DNA of 64,000 bases from contig NZ_CAMLSE010000009.1 in assembly GCF_946482605.1 (NCBI RefSeq), positions 1-64,000 on the forward strand, read 5' to 3'. A model generated the notes under the pieces. It worked only from the letters and a program-made list of their open reading frames with translations, ran no database searches and was not told where the DNA came from. Below, piece by piece: positions 35,175-42,924 of the stretch. Numbering within the stretch: the stretch's first letter is position 1; each line of letters starts with the position of its first letter. Made by a program: the position numbers and the translations under genes. This stretch comes from an uncultured Dyadobacter sp. GTDB lineage: Bacteria > Bacteroidota > Bacteroidia > Cytophagales > Spirosomataceae.

Positions 35175-36095
35175 TTATGTGAACGAAGCCCTGAATTCCA
35201 TCGGAGATTGATTGGTTTTGTTTTTAAAGAGCTTACTGAAACTTTGCGAATGTTCAAAACCGAGCTCATAAGCAATTTCGGACATGCTCAGTTGCGTCGT
35301 CGTCAGCCGCTCCTTGGCTTTTTCGATTAATTTCTCGTGGATGTACTGCTGGGCATTCTGCCCGATCAGCGAACGGAGCATATCGCTCAGGTAACCGGGC
35401 GAGAGGTTCAGTTTTTCGGAAAGATATTGAACCGTAGGAACCCCGTCATGCAGGGATTGCTGGCTGTTCAAATAATGATCCAGTATGGCTTCTGTTTTCG
35501 ACAAAATATCATCGTTGACCACTTTGCGGGTGATAAACTGCCGCTTGTAGTAGCGGTTGACATAGCTCAACAGCAATTCAATATGGGCGATCATTAGCTC
35601 CTGACTGAATTCATCCAAACGGCTGTTGAGCTCCTTTTCCATATTCCTGTAAATCGACAGGATATTTTCCTTTTCCGTGTCGGATAAATGCAGTGCTTCA
35701 TTGGCTGAATATGCGAAATAACCGTATTGCCTGATTTTACTTGCCAAAGGGTGGCCCAGTAAAAAATCGGGGTGTATGAGCAGGATGTAACAATAGGTCC
35801 TACTATTATAATCGGTGCTGCCCACTAATTGGTTGGGTGCCAGGAAAAGCATGCTTCCTTCGTCGTAATCATAATAATCCCGTCCATATTTAAGCCTTCC
35901 GTTGTTATCGGTGATAAAGGTGATCTTGTAGAAGCTAAGCACGTCATAGATCGGTGCCATGCTCGTATTGAAGGGATTGCGCTCGTTGAAATGCACAAGG
36001 CTGATCAAAGGATGCTGGGGCTTGGGCAAGCCGAAGGCCTCATGCGTTTCCGAGATTGTTATGAACCGTATCAATTTGTCGTCCTTATTTTTCAT
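35175..36095 (-). CDS. AraC-family regulator (paralogue 2 of the LGLPxPxHPLIS group)
   Basis: The 306-residue protein begins MKNKDDKLIRFITISETHEA, then FGLPKPQHPLISLVHFNERN, closely resembling the regulators at 31246 and 42925. The sensor has GRLKYGRDYYDYDEGSMLFL. The C-terminal domain reads VQYLSEKLNLSPGYLSDMLR and LSMSEIAYELGFEHSQSFSK. The gene follows an SDR gene (36156-36929) on the same strand after 60 bp, so SDR and regulator are likely one operon. The SDR promoter carries two perfect 11-bp repeats that may be its binding site. Confidence 0.9.
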   Translation of the reverse strand: MKNKDDKLIRFITISETHEAFGLPKPQHPLISLVHFNERNPFNTSMAPIYDVLSFYKITFITDNNGRLKYGRDYYDYDEGSMLFLAPNQLVGSTDYNSRTYCYILLIHPDFLLGHPLASKIRQYGYFAYSANEALHLSDTEKENILSIYRNMEKELNSRLDEFSQELMIAHIELLLSYVNRYYKRQFITRKVVNDDILSKTEAILDHYLNSQQSLHDGVPTVQYLSEKLNLSPGYLSDMLRSLIGQNAQQYIHEKLIEKAKERLTTTQLSMSEIAYELGFEHSQSFSKLFKNKTNQSPMEFRASFT

Positions 36096-36155
36096 TATAT
36101 AAATATACCAAAACCCCGTGACTGTTTCCAGCCACAGGATTTTGACCTCTTAATA

Positions 36156-36929
36156 TCACCAAGGCACAATGTTGTCTGCTCCGGCATAATGAGCTGGTCC
36201 CGTAAAACTTCCTGTTGGCAGGTCTTCTGATAAGGCCACTCTTATTGGTTCCATAGATCCTTCTTCCACCGTATCGGTCCCCTGGAAATTATTGAGTGCC
36301 GTTGCCGTAAAACCAGGACTTACCAGGTATACTTTGATATTGGTATTTGCCAAATCGATGGCCAGCGAAAGGAAGACGCCATTCAACGCAGTTTTGGATG
36401 CCCCATAGACGGCATCGAACGCCGAGCGGTATGGGTTAGCCGGATTGGCATTCAAAGTAAGAGAACCCAATGCGCTCGACACGGTCACAATCCTTGCTGC
36501 CTGAGCTTTCCTTAATAGAGGTAAAAAGGCTTGCGTCACGGCAAGTGTACCAAACACATTCGTTTCCCAGACCGTTTTCAATTCGTCGATCGGTGCGATA
36601 GTGGCCCGCTGAGCTCCGAGAACTTCTTCCATGGTGCGTCCAGGTTTCCCTGCATTCGAGATAGCCGCGTTATTGACCAGCAGCGTCAGGTATCCGGCTT
36701 CGCTTTGAATTTGCCTTACTGCTGCATCAATGGATTGGGAATCGGTAATATCTAATTGAATGGGTTTTGACTGTTTTCCAATCTCGGTAGCAGCAATCAC
36801 CCCTTTGTCCATATTTCTGGTACCAACGTAAACCGTATAGCCATTTTCTGCAAGTGACTTGGCAATCTGGTATCCGACACCGGTGTTTGCTCCCGTCACT
36901 AGTGCCACTTTCTTTGTTTCTGTCTGCAT
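36156..36929 (-). CDS. SDR oxidoreductase
   Basis: This 257-residue classical SDR starts at MQTETKKVALVTGANTGVGY. An upstream in-frame extension covers the operator and was discarded. It has the TGxxxGxG cofactor motif, LLVNNAAIS, Ser in VTVSSALGSL and Tyr-x3-Lys in DAVYGASKTALNG. The motif after the cofactor loop is compatible with NADPH. It resembles carbonyl reductases that detoxify reactive carbonyls. It is flanked by the AraC regulator downstream and by perfect direct repeats 50-81 bp upstream of the start. Confidence 0.9.
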   Translation of the reverse strand: MQTETKKVALVTGANTGVGYQIAKSLAENGYTVYVGTRNMDKGVIAATEIGKQSKPIQLDITDSQSIDAAVRQIQSEAGYLTLLVNNAAISNAGKPGRTMEEVLGAQRATIAPIDELKTVWETNVFGTLAVTQAFLPLLRKAQAARIVTVSSALGSLTLNANPANPYRSAFDAVYGASKTALNGVFLSLAIDLANTNIKVYLVSPGFTATALNNFQGTDTVEEGSMEPIRVALSEDLPTGSFTGPAHYAGADNIVPW

Positions 36930-36978
36930 ATTATTTTTAATTTTTACACAGCAAAATTCCGAGATCGCGACAAGGCGC

Positions 36979-37010
36979 TTGTAGCCGAAACAGGAAATGT
37001 TGTAGCCGAA
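36979..37010 (-). promoter_or_regulatory. Perfect 11-bp direct repeat, 21-bp period, before an SDR gene
   Basis: TTGTAGCCGAA occurs at 36979-36989 and again at 37000-37010. In the direction of the SDR gene it reads TTCGGCTACAA twice. The period is 21 bp, and the nearer copy ends 50 bp before the start codon. The same element with its flank (TTCGGCTACAACATTTTCC) is found before another SDR gene at 41979. Confidence 0.7.
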
Positions 37011-37036
37011 TTGAGGGTGCATTCCGTATTGATCTA

Positions 37037-37930
37037 CTATCGTTGAAAAGCAGGCGCATACACCTCGCTGGCAAACTCTTCGGCGGTAGTGGCGGTCGTC
37101 GTTGACTCATCCCGCTTCTGGTAGTTCATATAACCAGAGCTGATCGCGGTGCCCATTTCAATCAGGTTTGAGACGAAATCAGGAGAGAAGCCATTGCCGA
37201 GGAACACTTCTCTCACTTTTTCAACCGGCAGCTGAATGTAAGCCAGGTCTGGCTTACCGATCGCATTACCGACAATGCTCGTCAGTTCCACATAGGTGTA
37301 ATCCCGCGGCCCCATCACGGCGTGGACGCTTTTGCCGCTGAAATCGAGGTTAGCCAGATGGCTGGCGGCCACTTGCGCCACATCGCGGGTAGCGACCATT
37401 GGGATGGCATGGTTACCGGCAGCCACCGTACCGTTGATACCAGCCTGTTTGACCAGACCGATCGTGCGCAGCAAGTTTTCCATAAAATAGGCAGAACGGA
37501 TGTGCAGCACATTGACGCCTTCGAGCTGGTTGAGCCTTACTTCCTGCTCGCCCGTGCCGCCCATGATGCCATTGCCCTCGTGCATATGCGATCCCAAACT
37601 GCTCATATTGACAATGTACCGGATGCCCGAGCGCTGAATCGCCTCGATCAATGTGCCGGTGACCTTGCGCTGGTGGGCCCGCGTATTTTCGGCTCTTACA
37701 TTGTCAGGCAACAGTACGAATGCACTGTCCACGCCGGTGAAAGCCCTCGTGAGTTGATCCGCATCAGTGATTTCCGCCGCGATGATTTCGGCACCCTGAT
37801 CACGGTACGTTTCCAGTTTTTCGGTATGTCTTGCAACCAGCGTCACGTGGTGGCCTTCGCTAATCAGGATTTGTGCAATTTTACTACCTACCGTGCCGGT
37901 GGCGCCGAGTATGACGATGTTCTTTTTCAT
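37037..37930 (-). CDS. NmrA-like NAD(P)-binding protein
   Basis: This 297-residue Rossmann protein starts at MKKNIVILGATGTVGSKIAQ, with a GxxGxxG loop and no SDR Tyr-x3-Lys. Further marks are DSAFVLLPDNVRAENTRAHQ, IRYIVNMSSLGSHMHEGNGI and LHIRSAYFMENLLRTI, the pattern of NmrA/QOR2-like atypical SDRs. Such proteins reduce quinones or sense the NADP redox state. It is the next gene downstream of the broken MDR gene on the same strand. Its leader shares a 26-base element with the region upstream of that gene. Confidence 0.88.
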   Translation of the reverse strand: MKKNIVILGATGTVGSKIAQILISEGHHVTLVARHTEKLETYRDQGAEIIAAEITDADQLTRAFTGVDSAFVLLPDNVRAENTRAHQRKVTGTLIEAIQRSGIRYIVNMSSLGSHMHEGNGIMGGTGEQEVRLNQLEGVNVLHIRSAYFMENLLRTIGLVKQAGINGTVAAGNHAIPMVATRDVAQVAASHLANLDFSGKSVHAVMGPRDYTYVELTSIVGNAIGKPDLAYIQLPVEKVREVFLGNGFSPDFVSNLIEMGTAISSGYMNYQKRDESTTTATTAEEFASEVYAPAFQR

Positions 37931-37984
37931 TGCGTTAGTTGTTTGAATTTGTTTGGTACGATACAAATGTCCCCCGCTGCGGGA

Positions 37985-38012
37985 GCAAAAACTTGTATCA
38001 GATCACTATTGT
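37985..38012. repeat. Copy A of a shared ~26-bp element
   Basis: GCAAAAACTTGTATCAGATC followed by ACTATTGT here matches 38531-38556 with two extra A and two substitutions. It overlaps the last codons of the broken MDR gene and lies about 55 bp upstream of the NmrA-like gene. Read on the minus strand it would encode NNSDLIQV, close to the NSDLIRIY end of the AraC protein at 38584. Confidence 0.5.
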
Positions 38013-38475
38013 TCGATCACCACCTTGCCTGTATAGCCGCCCTGCTCGGCGTAGCGATAGGCTTCTTTGAATGCGTGGCTGCCGTACCTACCACGGGAAG
38101 CGATGCGGCCTGAGCGAAAGTGATATTCGAAGGCTTTTTCCAGATTTGGGAAGAAGAAATGGCGATGTACTCGGCGGAGGCGCCTTCTTTCATCATGTTT
38201 TTGACGACACCGAAAACCTCATCCCCCTTCTTGAATCCGGTAACCGCATTACCAGCCTCTTCCACAATGCCGCTGAAATCGGCACCAGTATATTTTGGGA
38301 ATTTCGAGCCCGACATCAGTTTCATTTCCCCTTTCCGGATTTTCCAATCCATGGGATTAATGGAAAATGCCTTGACTTTAATGAGTACTTCGCCTGATCG
38401 GATGGCTGGTTTGGGAAGTTCGGCCATCTGTAACACGTCAGCGGTTCCAAATGCCTGATACACGATTGCTTTCAT
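38006..38475 (-). pseudogene. Quinone-reductase-like MDR with large internal deletion
   Basis: The N-terminal 130 residues are a normal zinc-free medium-chain dehydrogenase: MKAIVYQAFGTADVLQMAEL, FSINPMDWKIRKGEMKLMSG, YTGADFSGIVEEAGNAVTGF and FAQAASLPVVGTAAT. At that point the sequence jumps to the extreme C-terminus of the same family, readable one frame over as AFKEAYRYAEQGGYTGKVVI followed by EQ and a stop at 38006. About 170 residues, including the whole nucleotide-binding core, are missing. The gene therefore suffered an internal deletion plus a frame change. The open 152-residue product cannot be an active enzyme. Confidence 0.8.
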
Positions 38476-38530
38476 GATATTGTTTTGTTTTGTTCAAAAT
38501 GTTATCACAAAGGTGCGGACGGGGCCGCGG

Positions 38531-38556
38531 GCAAACTTGTATCAGATCGCTGTTGT
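38531..38556. repeat. Copy B of a shared ~26-bp element
   Basis: GCAAACTTGTATCAGATCGC followed by TGTTGT matches the copy at 37985-38012. It lies between the stop of the AraC gene (38584) and the start of the MDR gene (38475), 56 bp upstream of that start. A third, weaker likeness (GGATCAGGTCGCTGTTGTG) lies within the last codons of the AraC gene itself. Confidence 0.5.
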
Positions 38557-38583
38557 AGCGATGTTAACTTACAAATGGGAATG

Positions 38584-39324
38584 TTAGTAAATGCGGATCA
38601 GGTCGCTGTTGTGCTTCAATGCTTTCGGTGGCATCCCAAACATCTCGTACATGTACTTGTTGAATTGCGGCAGGTCATAGAATCCGGTATCGTATGCGAC
38701 ATCGGTGAGCGTCCGGCTTTCGTTGGAGAGGATCATGTAAATGGCCTGCCGCAGCCGTGTCCACAGCAGGTATTTGGACAAGCTGCTGCCGGTTTGCTGC
38801 TTGAAAAGCGAAGCCAGACGGGACGGAGAAAGAAAGACGATATCCGTAAATGTCTGCGGCGAAATATCGGCCTGAAAATAGTTCTCCGTAATGTAATCGA
38901 CGATTTTGGCCACCCGATCGTCGTATGTAGCAGCCGGAAGTTTTGCCAACAAGGCTTCCAGCACATTCCCCACGTCCAAACTGCCGGTGGATGTCTGGAA
39001 AAAAGCATTTGAATCTTCCGAGTTTTCAAAGACAATACAGTTTTCTTCCGCCTGAAATCGTCCTGCCAGTTCCAGCCCAATGGCTGAGTACGGCTCTACA
39101 TTCAGGACATTCAATGTGCCTTTCTCGGCTACGCAAAAATGCGAAACATGCGGTTTGATCAAGAAACCGTGGATGCTTTCATGCTTCACCCCATCGATGG
39201 TCGAATCGAACGGCGTGTCGTTAGACAGCACAATCTGATAGGCCGAATGATGATGGATCTCCACCGTAAGGTTATGGGCGATCAGCGCGAGGATAAAGGG
39301 ATTGTGGGTGGAAGTCGCTTTCAT
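38584..39324 (-). CDS. AraC-family regulator
   Basis: This 246-residue protein has a His-rich cupin-like N-terminus (VEIHHHSAYQIVLSND and HGFLIKPHVSHFCVAEKG) and a C-terminal AraC domain with FTDIVFLSPSRLASLFKQQT and RTLTDVAYDTGFYDLPQFNK. Its ATG overlaps the stop of the HxlR gene by four bases (ATGA), so two regulators of different families are translationally coupled. The next genes on the strand are the deleted MDR and the NmrA-like protein, its likely targets. The group differs from the LGLPxPxHPLIS set. Confidence 0.88.
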   Translation of the reverse strand: MKATSTHNPFILALIAHNLTVEIHHHSAYQIVLSNDTPFDSTIDGVKHESIHGFLIKPHVSHFCVAEKGTLNVLNVEPYSAIGLELAGRFQAEENCIVFENSEDSNAFFQTSTGSLDVGNVLEALLAKLPAATYDDRVAKIVDYITENYFQADISPQTFTDIVFLSPSRLASLFKQQTGSSLSKYLLWTRLRQAIYMILSNESRTLTDVAYDTGFYDLPQFNKYMYEMFGMPPKALKHNSDLIRIY

Positions 39325-39662
39325 TTGCCAACAATTTCGTCCCGGAAGTGCTTGCCCCAGTTCCGCAGCTCGTTCAAAAGTTCACGCAGCGACATGCCCA
39401 GCGGCGTCAGCGCGTACTCGACCGTCACGGGCATACTGTCGTGCAAGGTGCGGGTAATGAGCTTATTTTCTTCCAGCGCCTTCAATTCCTGCGAAAGCAT
39501 TTTAGGTGAAATGTCAGGTATATCACGGTGGATTTCTCCGAAACGCTTGGTGCCGTAAGTCAGAGCGATCACAATCGGAATACGCCATTTGCCCTGGATC
39601 ACTTCCATGGCGTCGCGCGCAGCTTTGAGCTCATACTGGCAAACCGGTTCTGTACTTTTCAT
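39321..39662 (-). CDS. HxlR-family regulator
   Basis: This 113-residue winged-helix protein has the family pattern: an N-terminal Cys (MKSTEPVCQYELKAARD), VIQGKWRIPIVIALTYGTKR, FGEIHRDIPDISPKMLSQEL, KALEENKLITRTLHDSMPVT, VEYALTPLGMSL. HxlR proteins often sense reactive carbonyls or quinones through the conserved Cys and control adjacent redox genes. It diverges from the alpha/beta hydrolase gene at 39782. Inverted TACTTACC/GGTAAGTA elements lie between them. Confidence 0.9.
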   Translation of the reverse strand: MKSTEPVCQYELKAARDAMEVIQGKWRIPIVIALTYGTKRFGEIHRDIPDISPKMLSQELKALEENKLITRTLHDSMPVTVEYALTPLGMSLRELLNELRNWGKHFRDEIVGK

Positions 39663-39679
39663 AGAGATTTCAAATCGGC

Positions 39680-39734
39680 TACTTACCTGACTGTAACTAC
39701 TTACTCAGAGGTAACAACTATCTTTTGGTAAGTA
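39680..39734. promoter_or_regulatory. Inverted repeat in an hxlR-hydrolase divergent promoter
   Basis: TACTTACC at 39680-39687 and GGTAAGTA at 39727-39734 are exact complements, with further TTACT and GGTAAC half-copies between. The segment separates the HxlR gene from the hydrolase gene. It is a plausible multi-site HxlR operator. Confidence 0.4.
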
Positions 39735-39781
39735 AATGTAGGTAGTTTTGTTGCATTGATCACCATCATCGAAGCAAAATC

Positions 39782-40537
39782 ATGAAATATCTCATTCTTG
39801 TTCTCGCGTTCACTTTCAGCACCACCGCATTCGCACAAAAACACAAGCCTCGAACATTCCTGCTCGTCCATGGCGCCTGGTCGGGCGGCTGGGATTATGC
39901 CAAAGTGGATTCTATTTTTAAAAAGAAAGGAGACATCGTCTACCGGCCCACGCTCACCGGCCTGGGCGAACGGGTGCACCTGGCCAATGCAAATGTCAAC
40001 TTGAGCACTTACATCACAGACATCGTCAATGTGATCCGGTACGAAAACCTGCGTGATGTCATCCTGGTAGGCCATAGCTTTGGTGGCATCGTTATTTCCG
40101 GTGTCGCCGAGCGAGTCCCCGACCGCATCAACCAACTCATTTACCTGGACGCGATGGTACCCGACAACGGCCAAAGCGCCCGAGACGTCTGCGGCACATT
40201 GTGGGACCAGATGATGGTACCCTTCATCAAAGACAGTATAATGCAATATCCCTTCGGCAAATCCAGCACGGGTACCCCAAGCGATCTTCCGCAGCCCATC
40301 AAGACTTTCACCGAGCCTTTAAAAATCACCAACCCACAAGTCAAAACGATACCGTCAGCCTTCATTGTGATGACCAAAAACGGGGAATCCAACCCGCTCA
40401 ATGACCAAATGGGCCTAAACAAAGCGCGGGCACGCGGCTGGAAAATCTACCCAATGGAAGGCGGGCACTACTCCATGCGCGAGCAGCCGGTCCAGTTGGT
40501 AAGGAAGCTGGAAGAGGTGATACGCAGTCATGACTAG
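39782..40537 (+). CDS. Exported alpha/beta-hydrolase
   Basis: This 251-residue protein has a signal peptide (MKYLILVLAFTFSTTAFAQ). The hydrolase core begins TFLLVHGAWSGGWDYAKV. The nucleophile elbow is VGHSFGG, the motif INQLIYLDAMVPDNGQS follows, and the catalytic His is in EGGHYSMRE. It resembles small esterases of the plant methyl-esterase/EstC type (AB_hydrolase_6) with a short cap. It probably hydrolyses a small ester in the periplasm. It is divergent from the HxlR/AraC regulator pair. Confidence 0.88.
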   Translation: MKYLILVLAFTFSTTAFAQKHKPRTFLLVHGAWSGGWDYAKVDSIFKKKGDIVYRPTLTGLGERVHLANANVNLSTYITDIVNVIRYENLRDVILVGHSFGGIVISGVAERVPDRINQLIYLDAMVPDNGQSARDVCGTLWDQMMVPFIKDSIMQYPFGKSSTGTPSDLPQPIKTFTEPLKITNPQVKTIPSAFIVMTKNGESNPLNDQMGLNKARARGWKIYPMEGGHYSMREQPVQLVRKLEEVIRSHD

Positions 40538-40587
40538 AAAAACCCTACGAAAAAGTCGATTCAGGCAATGGAAAAAAGAGCAATGCA

Positions 40588-41013
40588 TTATACCCCGTAA
40601 GACTGCCTTTCGCTTCTTAATTTATCTTGTAGCTCCGCAATCGCTTTCTTTTTATTCTGCCTGATTTGGGCAAGCAATGGTGCCGGACCACCGTCTGGAT
40701 TGTACCTGGATCCCCAGTCAACAACCTCTATCATCACCGGCACCAGCTCAATGCCTTTATCCGTGATCAGATACAGGAATTTAGATGAATTTCTGGGCGA
40801 TACTACCTTAGAAACGATGCCTTCGTCCACTAATATATTCAACTTCTCTGTCAGTACAGCAGAGGAAATTTTCTCGGCTGATGCCCGAAATTCCAGAAAC
40901 GAGTTTTTGCCGTTAAACATCAAGTCTCTCAAGATCAGCAGCATCCATTTGTCTCCAAAGATTTCTACTGTGAAATTGATGGGGCATGTGGACCTTCTCT
41001 CCATTGTTTTCAT
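40588..41013 (-). CDS. HxlR-family regulator
   Basis: This 141-residue winged-helix regulator reads MKTMERRSTCPINFTVEIFG, DKWMLLILRDLMFNGKNSFL, EFRASAEKISSAVLTEKLNI, with the N-terminal sensor Cys in RRSTCPI. The wing DEGIVSKVVSPRNSSKFLYL is followed by a C-terminal extension. An internal Met three residues in may be the true start. It faces the SDR gene at 41106 across an 86-bp promoter region with an AGTTTG/CAAACT dyad, the common HxlR-SDR arrangement. Confidence 0.9.
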   Translation of the reverse strand: MKTMERRSTCPINFTVEIFGDKWMLLILRDLMFNGKNSFLEFRASAEKISSAVLTEKLNILVDEGIVSKVVSPRNSSKFLYLITDKGIELVPVMIEVVDWGSRYNPDGGPAPLLAQIRQNKKKAIAELQDKLRSERQSYGV

Positions 41014-41031
41014 AATATCGCAGCTAAAAGC

Positions 41032-41048
41032 AGTTTGTTTTTCAAACT
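41032..41048. promoter_or_regulatory. Dyad in the hxlR-SDR divergent promoter
   Basis: AGTTTG TTTTT CAAACT lies 19 bp before the HxlR start. A second dyad of GCAGT and ACTGC arms follows within the next 45 bp. The position suits autoregulation together with control of the divergent SDR. Confidence 0.4.
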
Positions 41049-41105
41049 ACTTTTGTTTAGATTGCAGTTTTAAAAACAGACTGCAAAAATAGCTAAAATT
41101 TGATT

Positions 41106-41849
41106 ATGGACTTCACAGGCAAAAACGTCATTATTACGGGCGGAACAACAGGAATAGGATTGGCAACAGCAAAGGCGTTCATTGCCGCAGGTGCAAACGT
41201 GTGGATTACAGGAAGAAGCGCGGAAAATCTACACAAGGCTAGCACGGACATCAATAGCCCAAAACTGACTACTGTTATTTCGGATACTTCAAAACTCTCT
41301 GACATCTCGGTTCTGGAACAAGCATTTGCGGAAAGTGGAAAGAAGCTGGATGTTCTCTTCCTGAATGCAGCGATCGGGATATTTGAGCCGATAGAAAACG
41401 TCACAGAAGCTAATTTTGACGCACAATTCACCACCAATGTAAAAGGGCATTTCTTCACACTGCAAAGATTACTCCCGCATCTGGCTGACGGAGCATCCGT
41501 CATATTCACTTCTTCATCGGCTGCGACTGCTGCAACCTTGGGAACAAGCGTATATTCTGCAACCAAGGGTGCGCTGAATAAAATTGCTCAAATCGCAGCT
41601 AATGAGCTGGCAGCCAGAAAAATACGCGTAAACCTGGTTAGTCCGGGACCTATTGCCACACCGGGCTTGAATAGCGTCTTATCTGCTGAGGCGCAAGCTT
41701 TCCTGGCTACTACCACTGCATTGCAAAGGCTCGGCCATCCCGATGAAATTGCAAAAACCGTGTTATTCCTGGCCTCAGATGCCGCAAGCTATATCTCGGG
41801 AACAGAGATTGTCGCTGATGGTGGCTACCACACCTATGCATTGAAGTAA
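41106..41849 (+). CDS. SDR oxidoreductase
   Basis: This 247-residue classical SDR uses the ATG at 41106; a TTG two codons upstream is less likely. The motifs are complete: NVIITGGTTGIGLATAKAFI, VLFLNAAIGI in place of NNAG, Ser in VIFTSSSAATAATLGTS and Tyr-x3-Lys in VYSATKGALNK. The end reads YISGTEIVADGGYHTY. LNAAIG instead of NNAG is a known variant. It is divergent from the HxlR gene at 40588 and likely under its control, perhaps against reactive aldehydes or quinones. Confidence 0.9.
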   Translation: MDFTGKNVIITGGTTGIGLATAKAFIAAGANVWITGRSAENLHKASTDINSPKLTTVISDTSKLSDISVLEQAFAESGKKLDVLFLNAAIGIFEPIENVTEANFDAQFTTNVKGHFFTLQRLLPHLADGASVIFTSSSAATAATLGTSVYSATKGALNKIAQIAANELAARKIRVNLVSPGPIATPGLNSVLSAEAQAFLATTTALQRLGHPDEIAKTVLFLASDAASYISGTEIVADGGYHTYALK

Positions 41850-41978
41850 CGGTGAGTCCGAATATATCTGCAAGCCGTTTTCGCTCGCATTCAGAATATG
41901 TTCAAAAAATAGGTGGCAATTGGGCTTATTTAGCAGAAAATCGATACGCTAAACTATGGTCATGCCTCCTAAGACCAT

Positions 41979-42010
41979 TTCGGCTACAACATTTTCCACA
42001 TCCGCTCCAA
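41979..42010 (+). promoter_or_regulatory. Second instance of the SDR 21-bp direct-repeat operator
   Basis: TTCGGCTACAA at 41979-41989 is identical to the repeat before the SDR gene at 36929. ATCCGCTCCAA at 42000-42010 matches it at 8 of 11 positions at exactly the same 21-bp period. The nearer repeat ends 53 bp before the SDR start, against 50 bp in the first instance. Confidence 0.6.
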
Positions 42011-42063
42011 GCGGCAGCCACGCGCTACGGAAATTTGTCTTCCTAAAATAACAAGTGAGACAA

Positions 42064-42864
42064 ATGACAAACACGATTTTTATTACCGGTGCTTCAACAG
42101 GCATCGGGCGGGCTACGGCCAAATTGTTTGCGGCCAAAGGCTGGAAGGTGATCGCGACTATGCGCAAGCCTGAAAATGAAACAGAACTCAATGCGCTGGA
42201 TAACGTAGCCTTGCTGCCCCTGGACGTGACCAACCCAGCGCAAATCCGTGAAACCACGCAGCGGGCGCTGGCTTTGGGCGATATTGATGTGGTATTCAAC
42301 AATGCGGGCTATGGGTTATTCGGCGCCTTGGAAGCGATGACCGACGAGCAGTTGGTGCAGCAAATGGACACCAATTTTTTCGGTGTCGTGCGGGTGACGC
42401 AAGCCTTTATCCCCTATTTCCGCGAGCGAAAAGCGGGACTTTTCATCACTACCGGCTCATCGGCTGGGTTGATGGCTTTCCCGGTAAGCTCCATGTACGA
42501 TGCCAGCAAATTTGCGCTGGAAGGGTGGGCGGAAAGCTTGTCCTATGAGCTGAATGAGTTTGGAATCGGGATTAAAACCATTGAACCTGGATTGGTGGCG
42601 ACGGAGATCGGCGCGAAGTCGGTGCTTGCAAGGCACCCGGCTTATGAGGCATTGACGAACAAATTCACGACGATGCTGGCGCCTGACCAAGCCGCGACCA
42701 CTTCCGAGCAAATCGCCGAAGTGGTGTACGGCGCGGCAACTGATGGTACCAGCACATTAAGGTACGTCTGTGGAGAGGATGCCAAAGAATGGTATGCGCT
42801 GCGTCTGGCTAAGGGCGACGAGGCTTTTCGGAACTCGATCAAACAATTGCTAGCCGCTGTTTAA
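42064..42864 (+). CDS. SDR oxidoreductase
   Basis: This 266-residue SDR has TIFITGASTGIGRATAKLFA, VVFNNAGYGLFGALEAMTDE, Ser in TTGSSAGLMAFPVSS and Tyr-x3-Lys in MYDASKFALEGWAE. The C-terminal half, with GIKTIEPGLVATEIG, is typical of the 17-beta-hydroxysteroid/retinol-dehydrogenase-like branch. An upstream GTG at 42055 is an alternative start. The AraC gene follows after a 60-bp gap containing a strong hairpin. The operator before it matches that of the SDR at 36929. Confidence 0.9.
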   Translation: MTNTIFITGASTGIGRATAKLFAAKGWKVIATMRKPENETELNALDNVALLPLDVTNPAQIRETTQRALALGDIDVVFNNAGYGLFGALEAMTDEQLVQQMDTNFFGVVRVTQAFIPYFRERKAGLFITTGSSAGLMAFPVSSMYDASKFALEGWAESLSYELNEFGIGIKTIEPGLVATEIGAKSVLARHPAYEALTNKFTTMLAPDQAATTSEQIAEVVYGAATDGTSTLRYVCGEDAKEWYALRLAKGDEAFRNSIKQLLAAV

Positions 42865-42872
42865 AAAGAAAA

Positions 42873-42913
42873 GGGCTGCCGGCGTCGGCCGGAACGATTT
42901 GCGCCGACAGCCC
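42873..42913 (+). promoter_or_regulatory. Strong hairpin between SDR and araC genes
   Basis: GGGCTGCCGGCG at 42873-42884 pairs with CGCCGACAGCCC at 42902-42913 at 11 of 12 positions. It lies directly in front of the AraC start at 42925 and has no T-run. It could be an attenuator, an mRNA-stabilising structure at the SDR 3' end, or a brake on AraC translation. Confidence 0.5.
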
Positions 42914-42924
42914 ATTATGTGATT

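Noticed and set aside
37322..38113. Plus-strand frame of 263 codons opposite the NmrA and MDR genes
   Set aside because: It spans two genes and the intergenic gap with no domain, so it is a shadow frame.
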